Of a stretch of DNA of 63,241 nucleotides, positions 55,747-63,241 are shown one piece after another (positions within the stretch are counted from its first letter, which is position 1; the number at the start of each line of letters is the position of its first letter). The notes beneath the pieces were generated by a model. That model did no database searches, had not been told where the DNA came from, and worked only from the letters and a program-made list of their open reading frames with translations. The stretch is from Sphingopyxis sp. GTDB lineage: Bacteria > Pseudomonadota > Alphaproteobacteria > Sphingomonadales > Sphingomonadaceae. Both the position numbers and the translations under genes were made by a program. The stretch is from contig JAIXHQ010000017.1 in NCBI GenBank assembly GCA_030145715.1, positions 1 through 63,241 of the forward strand, in the 5' to 3' direction.

Positions 55747-55792
55747 TAGTTTCAATTGAAACTATTATGGTAAAGGGACGCGGCCGAGTCAA
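55747..55792 (-). promoter_or_regulatory. hppD promoter with 18-bp palindromic operator
   Basis: On the minus strand TTGACT (55792-55787), 17 nt, CATAAT (55769-55764) form a near-consensus sigma70 promoter. The perfect palindrome TAGTTTCAATTGAAACTA (55747-55764) overlaps the expected start point and lies 15-32 nt before the hppD ATG. Such a site suits a MarR-type repressor of tyrosine degradation. The regulator is not encoded here. Confidence 0.7.
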
Positions 55793-55820
55793 TATTCCCG
55801 GCCGACGCCCCCGCGCTGTG

Positions 55821-57701
55821 TTATGCCGCCGCGCCGCCCAATGCTTCCAGCGCCTCGCTCGCCGCCATCCAGCGCGCTTCCGCGGCCTCCTGCGCGGCGG
55901 CGACCTTGCCGCGCCGCTGCGACAATTCGCTCATCGTCAGGCTCTTATATTCGTTCGCGGCGCCCTGTGGGTCGAACATCGCGCGGTCGATCGCGCGCAG
56001 CACGACCTCATATTGGGCAAGGTCGGCCTCGGCATCGCCGACCGCCTTTTTTGCCTTGGCGACGATTTCGCGCGCCGCGGCGGCGGCCTTGCGATCCTCT
56101 TTCTTGTCGGCCTTTGACGCCTTTTCCTTTGCCGGCGCGCTCTTGCCCAGGATGAAGGCGACATAATCATCCATGCTGCCGTCGAAATCGCTGGCCGTGC
56201 CGTCATCGACGAGCACCAGCCGGTCGGCGGTCAGTTCGAGCATGTGGCGATCGTGGCTGACGATCAGAACCGCGCCCTCAAAACCGTTCAAGGCCTGAAC
56301 CAGCGCCTCGCGCGCATCGACGTCAAGGTGGTTGGTCGGTTCGTCGAGGATGAGCAGATGCGGCGCATCGCGCGTGATGAGCGCCAGCGCCAGCCGGGCG
56401 CGTTCGCCGCCCGACAGCTTGCCGACCTCGGTCGTCGCCTTGTTGCCGCTAAAACCGAAACGCCCCAGTTGCGCGCGGACCGCCCCCGGCGTCTTTCCCG
56501 CCATGACGCGCGTCATATGCCCCAGCGGCGTGTCGCTGCCGTCGAGTTCCTCGACCTGATATTGGGTGAAATAGCCGACGCGCATCTTGCCCGACGACGC
56601 CATCGCGCCCTCCATCGGGGTCAGTTGCGCCGCCAGCAGGCGCGCCAGCGTCGTCTTGCCATTGCCGTTGCGGCCGAGCAGCGCGATGCGGTCGTCGGGA
56701 TCGATGCGCAGGTTGAGCCGCCGCAGGATCGGCTCGCCCGGCGTATAGCCGACACTCGCCAGGTCAAGCGTGATGAGCGGCGGTTTCAATTCGTCGGGGC
56801 TTGGGAAATCAAAGGCAAGGCTGGGATCTTCGGCGACCGCCGCGATCGGCTGCATCCGTGCGAGCTGCTTTGCGCGCGATTGCGCCTGTTTCGCGGTCGA
56901 TGCGCGCGCGCTGTTCCGCGCGACATAATCCTGCAACTTGGCGCGCTGCGCATCCTGCGCGGCCTTTGCCGCCGCAAGCTGGGCGATCCGTTCCGCCCGC
57001 TGCCGTTCGAAATCATTATAGCCGCCGGGGTAGAGCGTGACCTTTCCCCCTTCGAGGTGGAGGATATGGTCGACGACATTGTTCAGCAGGTCGCGTTCGT
57101 GGCTGATGACCACCAACTGGCCCGGATAGGATTTGAGGAAGCTTTCCAGCCACATCGTCGCTTCAAGGTCGAGGTGGTTCGACGGTTCGTCGAGCAGCAG
57201 CAGGTCGGGGTTCGAAAAAAGCAGCGCGGCCAGCGCGACGCGCATCTTCCACCCGCCCGAATAGCTGTCGAGCGGCCGGCCCTGCATTTCTTCGTCGAAA
57301 CCCAGGCCGATCAGGATGCGCGCGGCGCGCGCGGGCGCGGTATAGGCGTCGATCGCGATCAGCCGTTCGTGAATATCGCCCAGCCTGTCGGGATCCTGCT
57401 CCACCTCTGACGCGGTGAGCAGTTCGGCGCGTTCGGTATCGGCGGCCAGCACCGTGTCGAACGGGGTCGCGGTGCCGCTGGGCGCTTCCTGCGCGATATA
57501 GCCGACGCGCGTCCGGCGCGGCATTTCGATGCCGCCTTCGTCAGCCTCCAACTGGCCGATCATCACCTTCATCAGCGTCGATTTGCCCGCGCCGTTGCGA
57601 CCGATCAGTCCGGTGCGGCTTTTCGCCGGCAGACTGGCGGTGGCGCGTTCGAGGATGGCGCGCCCACCAAGGCGTACAGTGATAGCGTTGATTGTCAGCA
57701 T
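55821..57701 (-). CDS. ABC-F family ATP-binding protein
   Basis: 626-aa soluble protein with two ABC ATPase domains joined by a linker and no membrane helices, so of the ABC-F type that acts on ribosomes. First domain: [16 protein letters not shown], signature [39 protein letters not shown]. Second: [52 protein letters not shown] coiled-coil C-terminus (about 540-610) follows. It resembles YheS/Uup-like proteins. ATG 57701 gives the normal [17 protein letters not shown] start. Confidence 0.93.
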   Translation of the reverse strand: MLTINAITVRLGGRAILERATASLPAKSRTGLIGRNGAGKSTLMKVMIGQLEADEGGIEMPRRTRVGYIAQEAPSGTATPFDTVLAADTERAELLTASEVEQDPDRLGDIHERLIAIDAYTAPARAARILIGLGFDEEMQGRPLDSYSGGWKMRVALAALLFSNPDLLLLDEPSNHLDLEATMWLESFLKSYPGQLVVISHERDLLNNVVDHILHLEGGKVTLYPGGYNDFERQRAERIAQLAAAKAAQDAQRAKLQDYVARNSARASTAKQAQSRAKQLARMQPIAAVAEDPSLAFDFPSPDELKPPLITLDLASVGYTPGEPILRRLNLRIDPDDRIALLGRNGNGKTTLARLLAAQLTPMEGAMASSGKMRVGYFTQYQVEELDGSDTPLGHMTRVMAGKTPGAVRAQLGRFGFSGNKATTEVGKLSGGERARLALALITRDAPHLLILDEPTNHLDVDAREALVQALNGFEGAVLIVSHDRHMLELTADRLVLVDDGTASDFDGSMDDYVAFILGKSAPAKEKASKADKKEDRKAAAAAREIVAKAKKAVGDAEADLAQYEVVLRAIDRAMFDPQGAANEYKSLTMSELSQRRGKVAAAQEAAEARWMAASEALEALGGAAA

Positions 57702-57780
57702 GGCCGCGCGCCTAGCATGTTCGGTGCCGCAGCCCAAGACCGGACTGGCATTGGTCGCCATGATCGGGCAAATGGCTCGC

Positions 57781-58203
57781 ATGGCCGGACTCGCCCCTTT
57801 CCACATCGCCTTTCCCGTCGATGATCTGGACGCCGCGCGCCATTTCTATGGCACCATCCTGGGTTGTCCCGAAGGCCGCAGCGCGCCCGACTGGATCGAT
57901 TTCAGCCTTTATGGGCATCAGATCGTCGCGCACCGCGTCGACACGCCGCGCGCCACGGCGGCGCATAACCCGGTCGATGGCCATGACGTGCCCGTGCCGC
58001 ATTTCGGCGTCGTGCTGCCGCCCGCCGAATGGCAAGCCCTGGCCGACCGGCTGAAGGCCGCCGGGACCATTTTCGTCATCGAACCGCACACGCGCTTTGC
58101 CGGCCAGCCGGGCGAGCAATCGACGATGTTCTTTCACGATCCCGCAGGCAATGCGCTGGAGTTCAAGGCCTTTGCCGATCTGGATCAGCTTTTCGCCACA
58201 TAG
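57781..58203 (+). CDS. VOC family protein (glyoxalase-like)
   Basis: 140-aa single-domain VOC protein: [29 protein letters not shown] at the N-terminus (metal His), [12 protein letters not shown] in the middle and [16 protein letters not shown] at the C-terminus (Glu). ATG 57772 (MARMAGL) and 57760 are alternative starts. It is divergent from the ABC-F gene. Its substrate is not readable. Confidence 0.88.
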   Translation: MAGLAPFHIAFPVDDLDAARHFYGTILGCPEGRSAPDWIDFSLYGHQIVAHRVDTPRATAAHNPVDGHDVPVPHFGVVLPPAEWQALADRLKAAGTIFVIEPHTRFAGQPGEQSTMFFHDPAGNALEFKAFADLDQLFAT

Positions 58204-58221
58204 GGGCGGCTTGAAAAGGCT

Positions 58222-59784
58222 TTAATGCCCGCCGCCCATCGAAATCTGTTTCGGACGCGGCGCGAACCATACCGCGATCGCCGCGATGACGAACACGACG
58301 CCCGACGCCAGGAATATGTGCAGCACGCCAAGCGTCGATGCCTGCACCTCGACCAGCCGCTCGATCGCGGCGCGCGCCTGTTCCAGCGTAAGACCGGCAT
58401 TTTGCATCGACGTCAGCGCGGCCTCGCCACCGTTCAGCGACGACACCAGTTCGGATCGCGACGTCCGGCTCGCATCGTCCCACGCGGTCGTCGCGACCGC
58501 CGTGCCGATCGCTCCGCATAGCGTCCGCAAAAAGCTCATCAGCCCCGCCGCCGACGTCTGATGCTGCACCGGCACCGAACTCAGCGCCAGTGCGGTCAGC
58601 CCGACAAAGAAAAAGGGCATGCCGATCCCCTGCAAAATATGCGGCAGGGCAAGCGTCCAATAGCCGACATCGGCGTTCCAACTCGCGCGCAGAACCGACA
58701 TCGCCGCCATCCATATTATGCCGCCGGAAATGGTGATCCGCACATCGACCCTGGTCATCAGTCCCGCCGCGACCGGCGACAAAAGAACCGCGAACACGCC
58801 AAGCCACGCGACGACGAAGCCCGTCTGGGTCGCCGTATAGCCCGCCACCTGCTGCAACCACAGCGGCGTCAGCACGACCTGGGCAAAGAAGGCCCCGAAA
58901 CCGAGCGATATGGCGACCGTCGCGAACGTAAAGCCGCGAAAGCGGAAAATCCGCAGGTTCACGACCGGATTGGCGTCGGTCAATTCCCATATGACAAAGG
59001 CGGCAAAGCCGATCGCCGCGACGACGGCAAGGCTGACGATCCACGCCGATCCGAACCAGTCATATTCGCGTCCGGTGTCGAGCATGATCTGGAACGCCCC
59101 CACCGACACGACCAGCAGGATCAGGCCGATCACGTCGATGCGCGCCTTTGCCCGCTTTGTTTCGAACGGCGTCAACAGGGTGAAGACGCCAAAGGCGCAG
59201 ATCGCGACGACGGGCAGGTTGATGAAGAATATCCACGGCCAGGTCCAATTGTCGCTGATCGTGCCGCCAAGGATCGGGCCAAGGATGGGCGCCGTCGTCG
59301 TCGTCATCGCCCAGATCGCCAGCCCCACGCCCGCCTTTTCCTTTGGGAAAATGCGCAGCAACAGGATTTGCGACAGCGGCATCAGCGGACCGCCGGCCAG
59401 CCCCTGCAAAACGCGAAAAAGGACGAGCGCGTCGAGCGTGCGCGAAATGCCGCACAGAAAGGAAAAGATGCCGAAACCGATGATCGAGATCATGAACCAG
59501 CGCACCGTGCCAAAGCGCATGGCAAGCCAGCCGGTCAGCGGCACGCTGATTGCGTCGGCGACCGCGTAGCTGGTAATCACCCATGTCCCCTGCGTCGGCG
59601 ACACGGCCAGCCCGCCCGCGATATGCGGCACCGACACATTGGCGATCGTCGTGTCGAGGACGACGACGAAATTGGCGAGCGCCAGCGCAAAGGCGGCGAC
59701 GATCAACCGGGCGCCGGTCAGCGGCGCCGGTTCGGCCGCGATGGCGGCAGAGGTGGCGGGGGCTGGGGAAGCGGCGCTCGCCAT
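58222..59784 (-). CDS. emrB: DHA2-family MFS drug efflux pump (EmrB-type)
   Basis: 520-aa inner-membrane antiporter with about 14 hydrophobic segments (DHA2 group). Motifs include NFVVVLDTTIANVSVPHIAGGL (motif D1 region), TQGTWVITSYAVADAISVPLTGWLAMRFG and GPILGGTISDNWTWPWIFFINLPV (motif C). It is the last gene of a leftward OMF-EmrA-EmrB operon, 3 nt after emrA, and is expected to extrude hydrophobic compounds through the tripartite system. Confidence 0.93.
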   Translation of the reverse strand: MASAASPAPATSAAIAAEPAPLTGARLIVAAFALALANFVVVLDTTIANVSVPHIAGGLAVSPTQGTWVITSYAVADAISVPLTGWLAMRFGTVRWFMISIIGFGIFSFLCGISRTLDALVLFRVLQGLAGGPLMPLSQILLLRIFPKEKAGVGLAIWAMTTTTAPILGPILGGTISDNWTWPWIFFINLPVVAICAFGVFTLLTPFETKRAKARIDVIGLILLVVSVGAFQIMLDTGREYDWFGSAWIVSLAVVAAIGFAAFVIWELTDANPVVNLRIFRFRGFTFATVAISLGFGAFFAQVVLTPLWLQQVAGYTATQTGFVVAWLGVFAVLLSPVAAGLMTRVDVRITISGGIIWMAAMSVLRASWNADVGYWTLALPHILQGIGMPFFFVGLTALALSSVPVQHQTSAAGLMSFLRTLCGAIGTAVATTAWDDASRTSRSELVSSLNGGEAALTSMQNAGLTLEQARAAIERLVEVQASTLGVLHIFLASGVVFVIAAIAVWFAPRPKQISMGGGH

Positions 59785-59787
59785 ATC

Positions 59788-60939
59788 CTATCGGCCGCGC
59801 GTGTCGATCGTGGCTTCCATCGACAGCCCGACGCGCAGCGGGTGCGCCTTCAACTCCCTGGGGTCCAGCGCGATGCGGACCGGCAGCCGCTGCACCACCT
59901 TCACCCAATTGCCCGTCGCGTTCTGCGCCGGGATCAGCGAAAAGGCCGCCCCGGTGCCCCCGGCGATGCCGATCACCTTGCCGCGATAGACGACATCGCC
60001 GCCATAATAGTCGGACACCAGTTCGACCGGCTGGCCGACGCGGATGGCCTTGAACTGGCTTTCCTTGAAATTGGCATCGACATAGGCGGTCGCGATGGGG
60101 ACGATTATCATGATCGGCGCGCCCGCCGCGATCCGTTGCCCCACCTGAACCTGCCGGTTGGTGACGATCCCGTCGACCGGCGCGCGCAGCACGGTGCGCG
60201 CCAGGTCGAGCTTCGCCTTTTCCAGCCGTGCCTCGGCCGCCGCGACGTCGGGCGCGGTGTCGATCGTCGTGCCGCGCACGATGGCTTCGGCGGCGCCAAG
60301 GTCGCCACTCGCCGATCCGCGCGTGGCCTCTGCCGATGCGATGCCCGCAGCGGCCAGATCGCGCGCCGCCGAAGCCGAAGACAGGGCCGCGCGCGCCGCG
60401 GCGAGTTCCTCGCCCGACACCGCGCCCGTTCCGGCGATGCTTTCGCGCCGGGCCAGTTCGGCACGGGCGCGCTCGACTGTCGCATTCGCATCGCGAAGCC
60501 GCGCGCGCGCCTGAGCTATATCGGCGCCGCGCGCCGTCACGCGCGCGCGCGCCGCATCGGCATTGGCACCGGCCTGGCCATATCGCTGACGCGCGAGGCG
60601 CAGCGCCGCCTCGGCATCGGCGACAGCGATCCGTTGATCGGCGTCGTCCAGAATGACCAGCACATCGCCCTTTTTCACCGCCTGGGTGCCGCGGACGCGC
60701 ACGTCCTTGACCGGCCCCGCGACCAGCGCGGTGACCTGCGCCGAATCCGCCCCGACATAGGCATTGTCGGTATAGACGCGGCCTGCCTGCGTCAGGAAAT
60801 ACCAAAGGCCCCACAGGATCGCGGCGGTCACGACGACGATGGCAAGGATGCGAAGCAGCCGTGCGCGCGTGGCACCCTTTGCCGCGCTGTCGATGTCGGA
60901 AGCGTCGGGTGCGGCCGCAGCCGTTTCGTCGGCCATCAT
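59788..60939 (-). CDS. emrA: EmrA/HlyD family periplasmic adaptor
   Basis: 383-aa membrane-fusion protein linking the EmrB pump to an outer-membrane channel. It has one N-terminal transmembrane helix (LRILAIVVVTAAILWGLWYFL), a lipoyl-like barrel (VTALVAGPVKDVRVRGTQAVKKGDVLVILDDADQ) and a long alpha-helical hairpin (about 95-235). The second barrel follows (VDGIVTNRQVQVGQRIAAGAPIMIIVP), with VYRGKVIGIAGGTGAAFSLIPAQNATGNWVKVVQRLPVRI. Its start overlaps the OMF stop (ATGA). Confidence 0.93.
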   Translation of the reverse strand: MMADETAAAAPDASDIDSAAKGATRARLLRILAIVVVTAAILWGLWYFLTQAGRVYTDNAYVGADSAQVTALVAGPVKDVRVRGTQAVKKGDVLVILDDADQRIAVADAEAALRLARQRYGQAGANADAARARVTARGADIAQARARLRDANATVERARAELARRESIAGTGAVSGEELAAARAALSSASAARDLAAAGIASAEATRGSASGDLGAAEAIVRGTTIDTAPDVAAAEARLEKAKLDLARTVLRAPVDGIVTNRQVQVGQRIAAGAPIMIIVPIATAYVDANFKESQFKAIRVGQPVELVSDYYGGDVVYRGKVIGIAGGTGAAFSLIPAQNATGNWVKVVQRLPVRIALDPRELKAHPLRVGLSMEATIDTRGR

Positions 60940-62363
60940 TCGTCTCCTGTCAAAGGGGTCGCCCGGTATCCGCCGCCCAGCGCGCGGATCAGGGCGATGT
61001 CGAGCGCCAGTTCGCGCGCTTCCAGGTCTGCGACCGCGCGGTTGAGCGCGACCATGCTATCCTCTGCGGTAAGCTGGACGATCTGGTTCGAAAGTCCGGC
61101 GCGATAGCGCAGCGACGCGAGTTTCGACGCCTCGGCAGCGGCGGCCAGCGCCACGCGCCGATCGACAAGCTGGCGTTCGGTGGCGGCGCGGCTGGCGACA
61201 ATATCCGCGACGTCGCGCAGCGCGCCGATCAAGCTGCGGTCATAGGTCGCGACCGCCGCATCATAATCGGCGCGCGACCCGCGATAGCGGCCCTGAAGCC
61301 GGCCGCCTTCAAAGATCGGCAGGCTGATCGCGGCGCCGCCATTGCCATATTCGGACCCCGATTTGAACAGGTTGGACAGGCCCAGCGATTGCAGCCCGAC
61401 CAGCGCCGACAGGCTGATATTCGGATAGAAATCGGCGCGCGCGACGTCGATGCGTTTTGCCGCCGCTTCGGATCGCAGCCGCGCCGCGACGATGTCGGGG
61501 CGGCGGCCGATCAGGTCGATTCCGGCATTCGTCGGCAGGCCCAGCGACGGCCGCGCCATGGCCGGACGCGCTATCGACAGGCCGCGATCGGGCCCGGCGC
61601 CCAGCAGCGCCGCGATGCGGTTGCGCGTCGTCGCGATCGCCTCACCCAGCGCGGCAACATCGGCGCGTGCCGACGCGGCGCGGCTGTCCGCCTGACGCGG
61701 GCCGGTCCGATTCTCGATGCCCGCACGCGCGCGTTCATTGGACAGGGCGGCGCTCGCGGCCCGAACGCGCACCGCCTCCTCCGCCACGTCGAGCGCCCGA
61801 TAATAAGCCGCCAGATCGGCATAGGCGGCGGCGACGCCGGTGGTCAGCATCAGCCGCGCCTGGGCTTCGTCGACGCGCGCCGCCTCGGCCTCCGACGTCG
61901 CCGCCGCCAGCGCCGCGCGGTTCCGGCCCCAGAGGTCGGGATCGAAGCTGAAGGTCGCGGCCAGGCGGCCGGTGTCGCGGATTCCGTCGGGCACGAACTG
62001 CGGCGGTATCCCCATGTTCGCGCTCTGCTGCACCCCGCCCGCGCTGGCCTCTGCCCCGGCACGCGGCAAAAGCGCGGCGCCCGCCTGCTGCGCCAGCGCC
62101 TCCGCCGAACGGACTCGCGCGGCGGCGATCGCGACGTCGGGCGACCCCGCAAGGGCTTCGGCAATCAGCGCATTCAGTTGCGCATCGCCAAAGCCTTGCC
62201 ACCAGCCTTCGGTCGGCCATTGTCCATCCTGCCCGGCAAGGGCGATGCGCGATTCCAGCGCGTCGGCGGCGCGGGGTGCCGGACGCGGCCCAAGGTCGGG
62301 AACGCTGGCACAGCCAGCCAGCAGGCTGACGACGGCGGATGAGAGAAAAATCGATCGCAGCAT
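60936..62363 (-). CDS. Outer-membrane efflux lipoprotein (NodT/OMF family)
   Basis: 475-aa TolC-like outer-membrane channel of the NodT type. The signal MLRSIFLSSAVVSLLAGC ends in a lipobox Cys. Two OEP repeats follow (about 60-250 and 260-455): WWQGFGDAQLNALIAEALAGSPDVAIAAARVRSAEAL, and RRPDIVAARLRSEAAAKRIDVARADFYPNISLSALVGLQSLGLSNL. ATG 62363 is chosen; a TTG at 62372 (MEAMLRS) is the alternative. It is the first gene of the efflux operon, divergent from a TetR gene. Confidence 0.92.
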   Translation of the reverse strand: MLRSIFLSSAVVSLLAGCASVPDLGPRPAPRAADALESRIALAGQDGQWPTEGWWQGFGDAQLNALIAEALAGSPDVAIAAARVRSAEALAQQAGAALLPRAGAEASAGGVQQSANMGIPPQFVPDGIRDTGRLAATFSFDPDLWGRNRAALAAATSEAEAARVDEAQARLMLTTGVAAAYADLAAYYRALDVAEEAVRVRAASAALSNERARAGIENRTGPRQADSRAASARADVAALGEAIATTRNRIAALLGAGPDRGLSIARPAMARPSLGLPTNAGIDLIGRRPDIVAARLRSEAAAKRIDVARADFYPNISLSALVGLQSLGLSNLFKSGSEYGNGGAAISLPIFEGGRLQGRYRGSRADYDAAVATYDRSLIGALRDVADIVASRAATERQLVDRRVALAAAAEASKLASLRYRAGLSNQIVQLTAEDSMVALNRAVADLEARELALDIALIRALGGGYRATPLTGDE

Positions 62364-62373
62364 GGCTTCCAAC

Positions 62374-62389
62374 GATACTAGCTGGTATC
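62374..62389. promoter_or_regulatory. Operator dyad between efflux operon and TetR gene
   Basis: GATACTAGCTGGTATC is a 16-bp palindrome with one mismatched pair, 11-26 nt upstream of the OMF start. A similar sequence, GATACCAACCAGTACG (12 of 16 to the reverse complement), lies at 62431-62446 inside the first codons of the TetR gene. Both could bind the TetR protein. Confidence 0.5.
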
Positions 62390-62416
62390 ATGCGCCATTG
62401 AACCTTGGAGGATGCG

Positions 62417-63061
62417 TTGTCAATCGAAATGATACCAACCAGTACGGCAGCGACTGACGATGCTGCGGCAATGCGGCGCAAGGCGTTCATCGATGCTGCG
62501 CGCGAGCTGTTTTTCGCCAATGGCTATGCCGGGACGACGATGTCGTCGATCGCGGGCAAGGTCGGCGGATCGAAAACGACGCTGTGGACCTATTTTCCGT
62601 CGAAGGAAGATTTGTTCGCGGCGGTCGTGGACGACATCGTCAGTCAATATGGCGACGCGCTCGCGATCGATCTGCCGCTCGACAAACCGTCCGCCGACGT
62701 GCTGCGCGATTTTGGAAACATCCTGATTTCAAAGCTGACCGCGACGCCGCTGTTGTCGCTCTACCGCCTCGTCGTCGGCGAGGCCGAGCGATTCCCGCAC
62801 CTCGCCGAAACTTTCTACGATCGCGGCCCCCGCCGCGGCAAGGCGCGGGCGGCCGCGTGGGTCGCTGAAAAAATGGCGCGTGGAGAGCTGCGTTCAGGCG
62901 ATCCGATGCGCGCGGTGCAACAGTTCGCCGGCCTCTGCCAGGCCGGACTCTATCAGTTTGCGGTGCTGGGTATGTCCGAAGGCCGCGACCTGTCCCGCCT
63001 TCGGGACGACGTCGATGCCGCCGTCGATACATTTTGCCGGGCGTGGCAAACGCAGGCATGA
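62417..63061 (+). CDS. TetR/AcrR family regulator of the efflux operon
   Basis: 214-aa repressor. The helix-turn-helix region is MRRKAFIDAARELFFANGYAGTTMSSIAGKVGGSKTTLWTYFPSKEDLFAAVV. The C-terminal part resembles the AcrR_C-type (TetR_C_33-like) domain (TPLLSLYRLVVGEAERFPHLAETFYDRGP). A strong TGGAGGA Shine-Dalgarno at 62406-62412 is 4 nt before TTG 62417, so TTG is the best start; TTG 62405 and ATG 62429 are alternatives. Divergent from and likely repressing the OMF-emrA-emrB operon. Confidence 0.9.
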   Translation: MSIEMIPTSTAATDDAAAMRRKAFIDAARELFFANGYAGTTMSSIAGKVGGSKTTLWTYFPSKEDLFAAVVDDIVSQYGDALAIDLPLDKPSADVLRDFGNILISKLTATPLLSLYRLVVGEAERFPHLAETFYDRGPRRGKARAAAWVAEKMARGELRSGDPMRAVQQFAGLCQAGLYQFAVLGMSEGRDLSRLRDDVDAAVDTFCRAWQTQA

Positions 63062-63176
63062 TCGGGAAAGCCGCCAATTCCCCTGGATTTCCGGATTTGG
63101 TTCATCAGGAACAGCGGTATTCCTCCGAGGAGGACCGCCTAGCACTGTCGGGACGATCGGTTATCTGACTGGTCAT

Positions 63177-63241
63177 ATGGATAGTCATATTGATAGCGCC
63201 TATTCGGGCGTGATGCGGATGGCGGTGGTGGATACCGGGCG
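63177..63241 (+). CDS. Possible start of an IS66-type transposase accessory gene (truncated)
   Basis: An open frame begins MDSHIDSAYSGVMRMAVVDTG and runs off the window end. The VVDTG segment resembles the opening of sphingomonad IS66-family OrfA proteins, which continue GRRRRW. Only 21 residues are visible and no terminal inverted repeat is recognised, so the call is tentative. The 115 nt between the TetR gene and this frame shows no other feature. Confidence 0.35.
   Translation, partial: MDSHIDSAYSGVMRMAVVDTG

Noticed and set aside
58561..61107. 848-codon open frame on the plus strand
   Set aside because: It lies antisense to emrB, emrA and the OMF gene, is rich in Arg/Asp/His/Gln, and matches no family; typical shadow frame of high-GC DNA.
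1..63241. tRNA, rRNA or CRISPR array
   Set aside because: No T-loop-like motif within a clover-leaf context, no rRNA segment and no regularly spaced direct repeats were seen in the intergenic stretches.

Overview
The window is chromosomal DNA from a high-GC alphaproteobacterium, most probably a member of the Sphingomonadaceae (Sphingopyxis-like). This is inferred from the gene families: a TonB-dependent receptor paired with a beta-propeller phytase, alphaproteobacterial TIGR02186, DUF885 lipoprotein, MerC/Zur and HerA-like genes, with strong GC bias in third codon positions. It is ordinary, densely packed core and accessory chromosome. I found no rRNA, tRNA, CRISPR array or prophage. The only hint of a mobile element is a truncated ORF at the extreme right end.

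Layout. 1-3.5 kb: the leftward rimP-nusA-ylxR-infB operon, with infB cut by the window edge. 3.8-11.1 kb: a SleB-type cell-wall hydrolase, a HerA-like ATPase, a TIGR02186/TauE permease pair, and an NfrA/NfrB-like membrane pair. 11.2-15.9 kb: nhaA-DUF885, then a two-gene tryptophan-to-anthranilate unit (tryptophan dioxygenase-like gene, kynU). 15.9-24.5 kb: a D-aminoacylase-like amidohydrolase, a structured intergenic repeat, a PhnA C-domain protein, an acyl-CoA dehydrogenase plus kinase-like gene, a TonB-domain protein, a JmjC/cupin protein and DUF389. 24.5-33.3 kb: etfBA, sucC, a class A beta-lactamase-like lipoprotein with a small lipoprotein partner, a tiny membrane protein, an aminotransferase, and a fused pabB-pabC. 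33.4-44.1 kb: an acyl-CoA ligase, DUF2147, PF10118 hydrolase/TetR, merC-zur, class I fumarase, an unusual M20 hydrolase and DUF481. 44.1-48.3 kb: an SPFH/ribbon-helix-helix/small-membrane-protein operon behind a 36-bp palindrome, then rpe and a heparinase-like gene. 48.5-52.3 kb: TonB receptor and phytase. 52.4-58.2 kb: purH, the tyrosine-degradation pair hppD-VOC, an ABC-F ATPase and a glyoxalase. 58.2-63.1 kb: an EmrAB-OMF tripartite efflux operon with a divergent TetR regulator.

How the genes work together. Central and catabolic metabolism dominates: fatty-acyl and branched-chain oxidation (acyl-CoA dehydrogenase, ETF, acyl-CoA ligase), TCA steps (sucC, fumarase), and tryptophan and tyrosine degradation. 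Several regulatory sites are readable directly. They are a Zur box before merC-zur, a sigma70-like promoter with an 18-bp palindrome before hppD, a LiuR-like dyad before etfB, a palindrome over the SPFH promoter, and paired dyads between the efflux operon and its TetR gene.

The best candidate for an under-described system is the SPFH operon. It combines a membrane SPFH protein, an Arc-like DNA-binding protein and two tiny proteins behind one large operator. Other items worth a second look are an M20 hydrolase lacking two usual metal ligands, a tryptophan dioxygenase-like enzyme lacking the GTGGS loop, and a 35-residue membrane protein with a good ribosome binding site.
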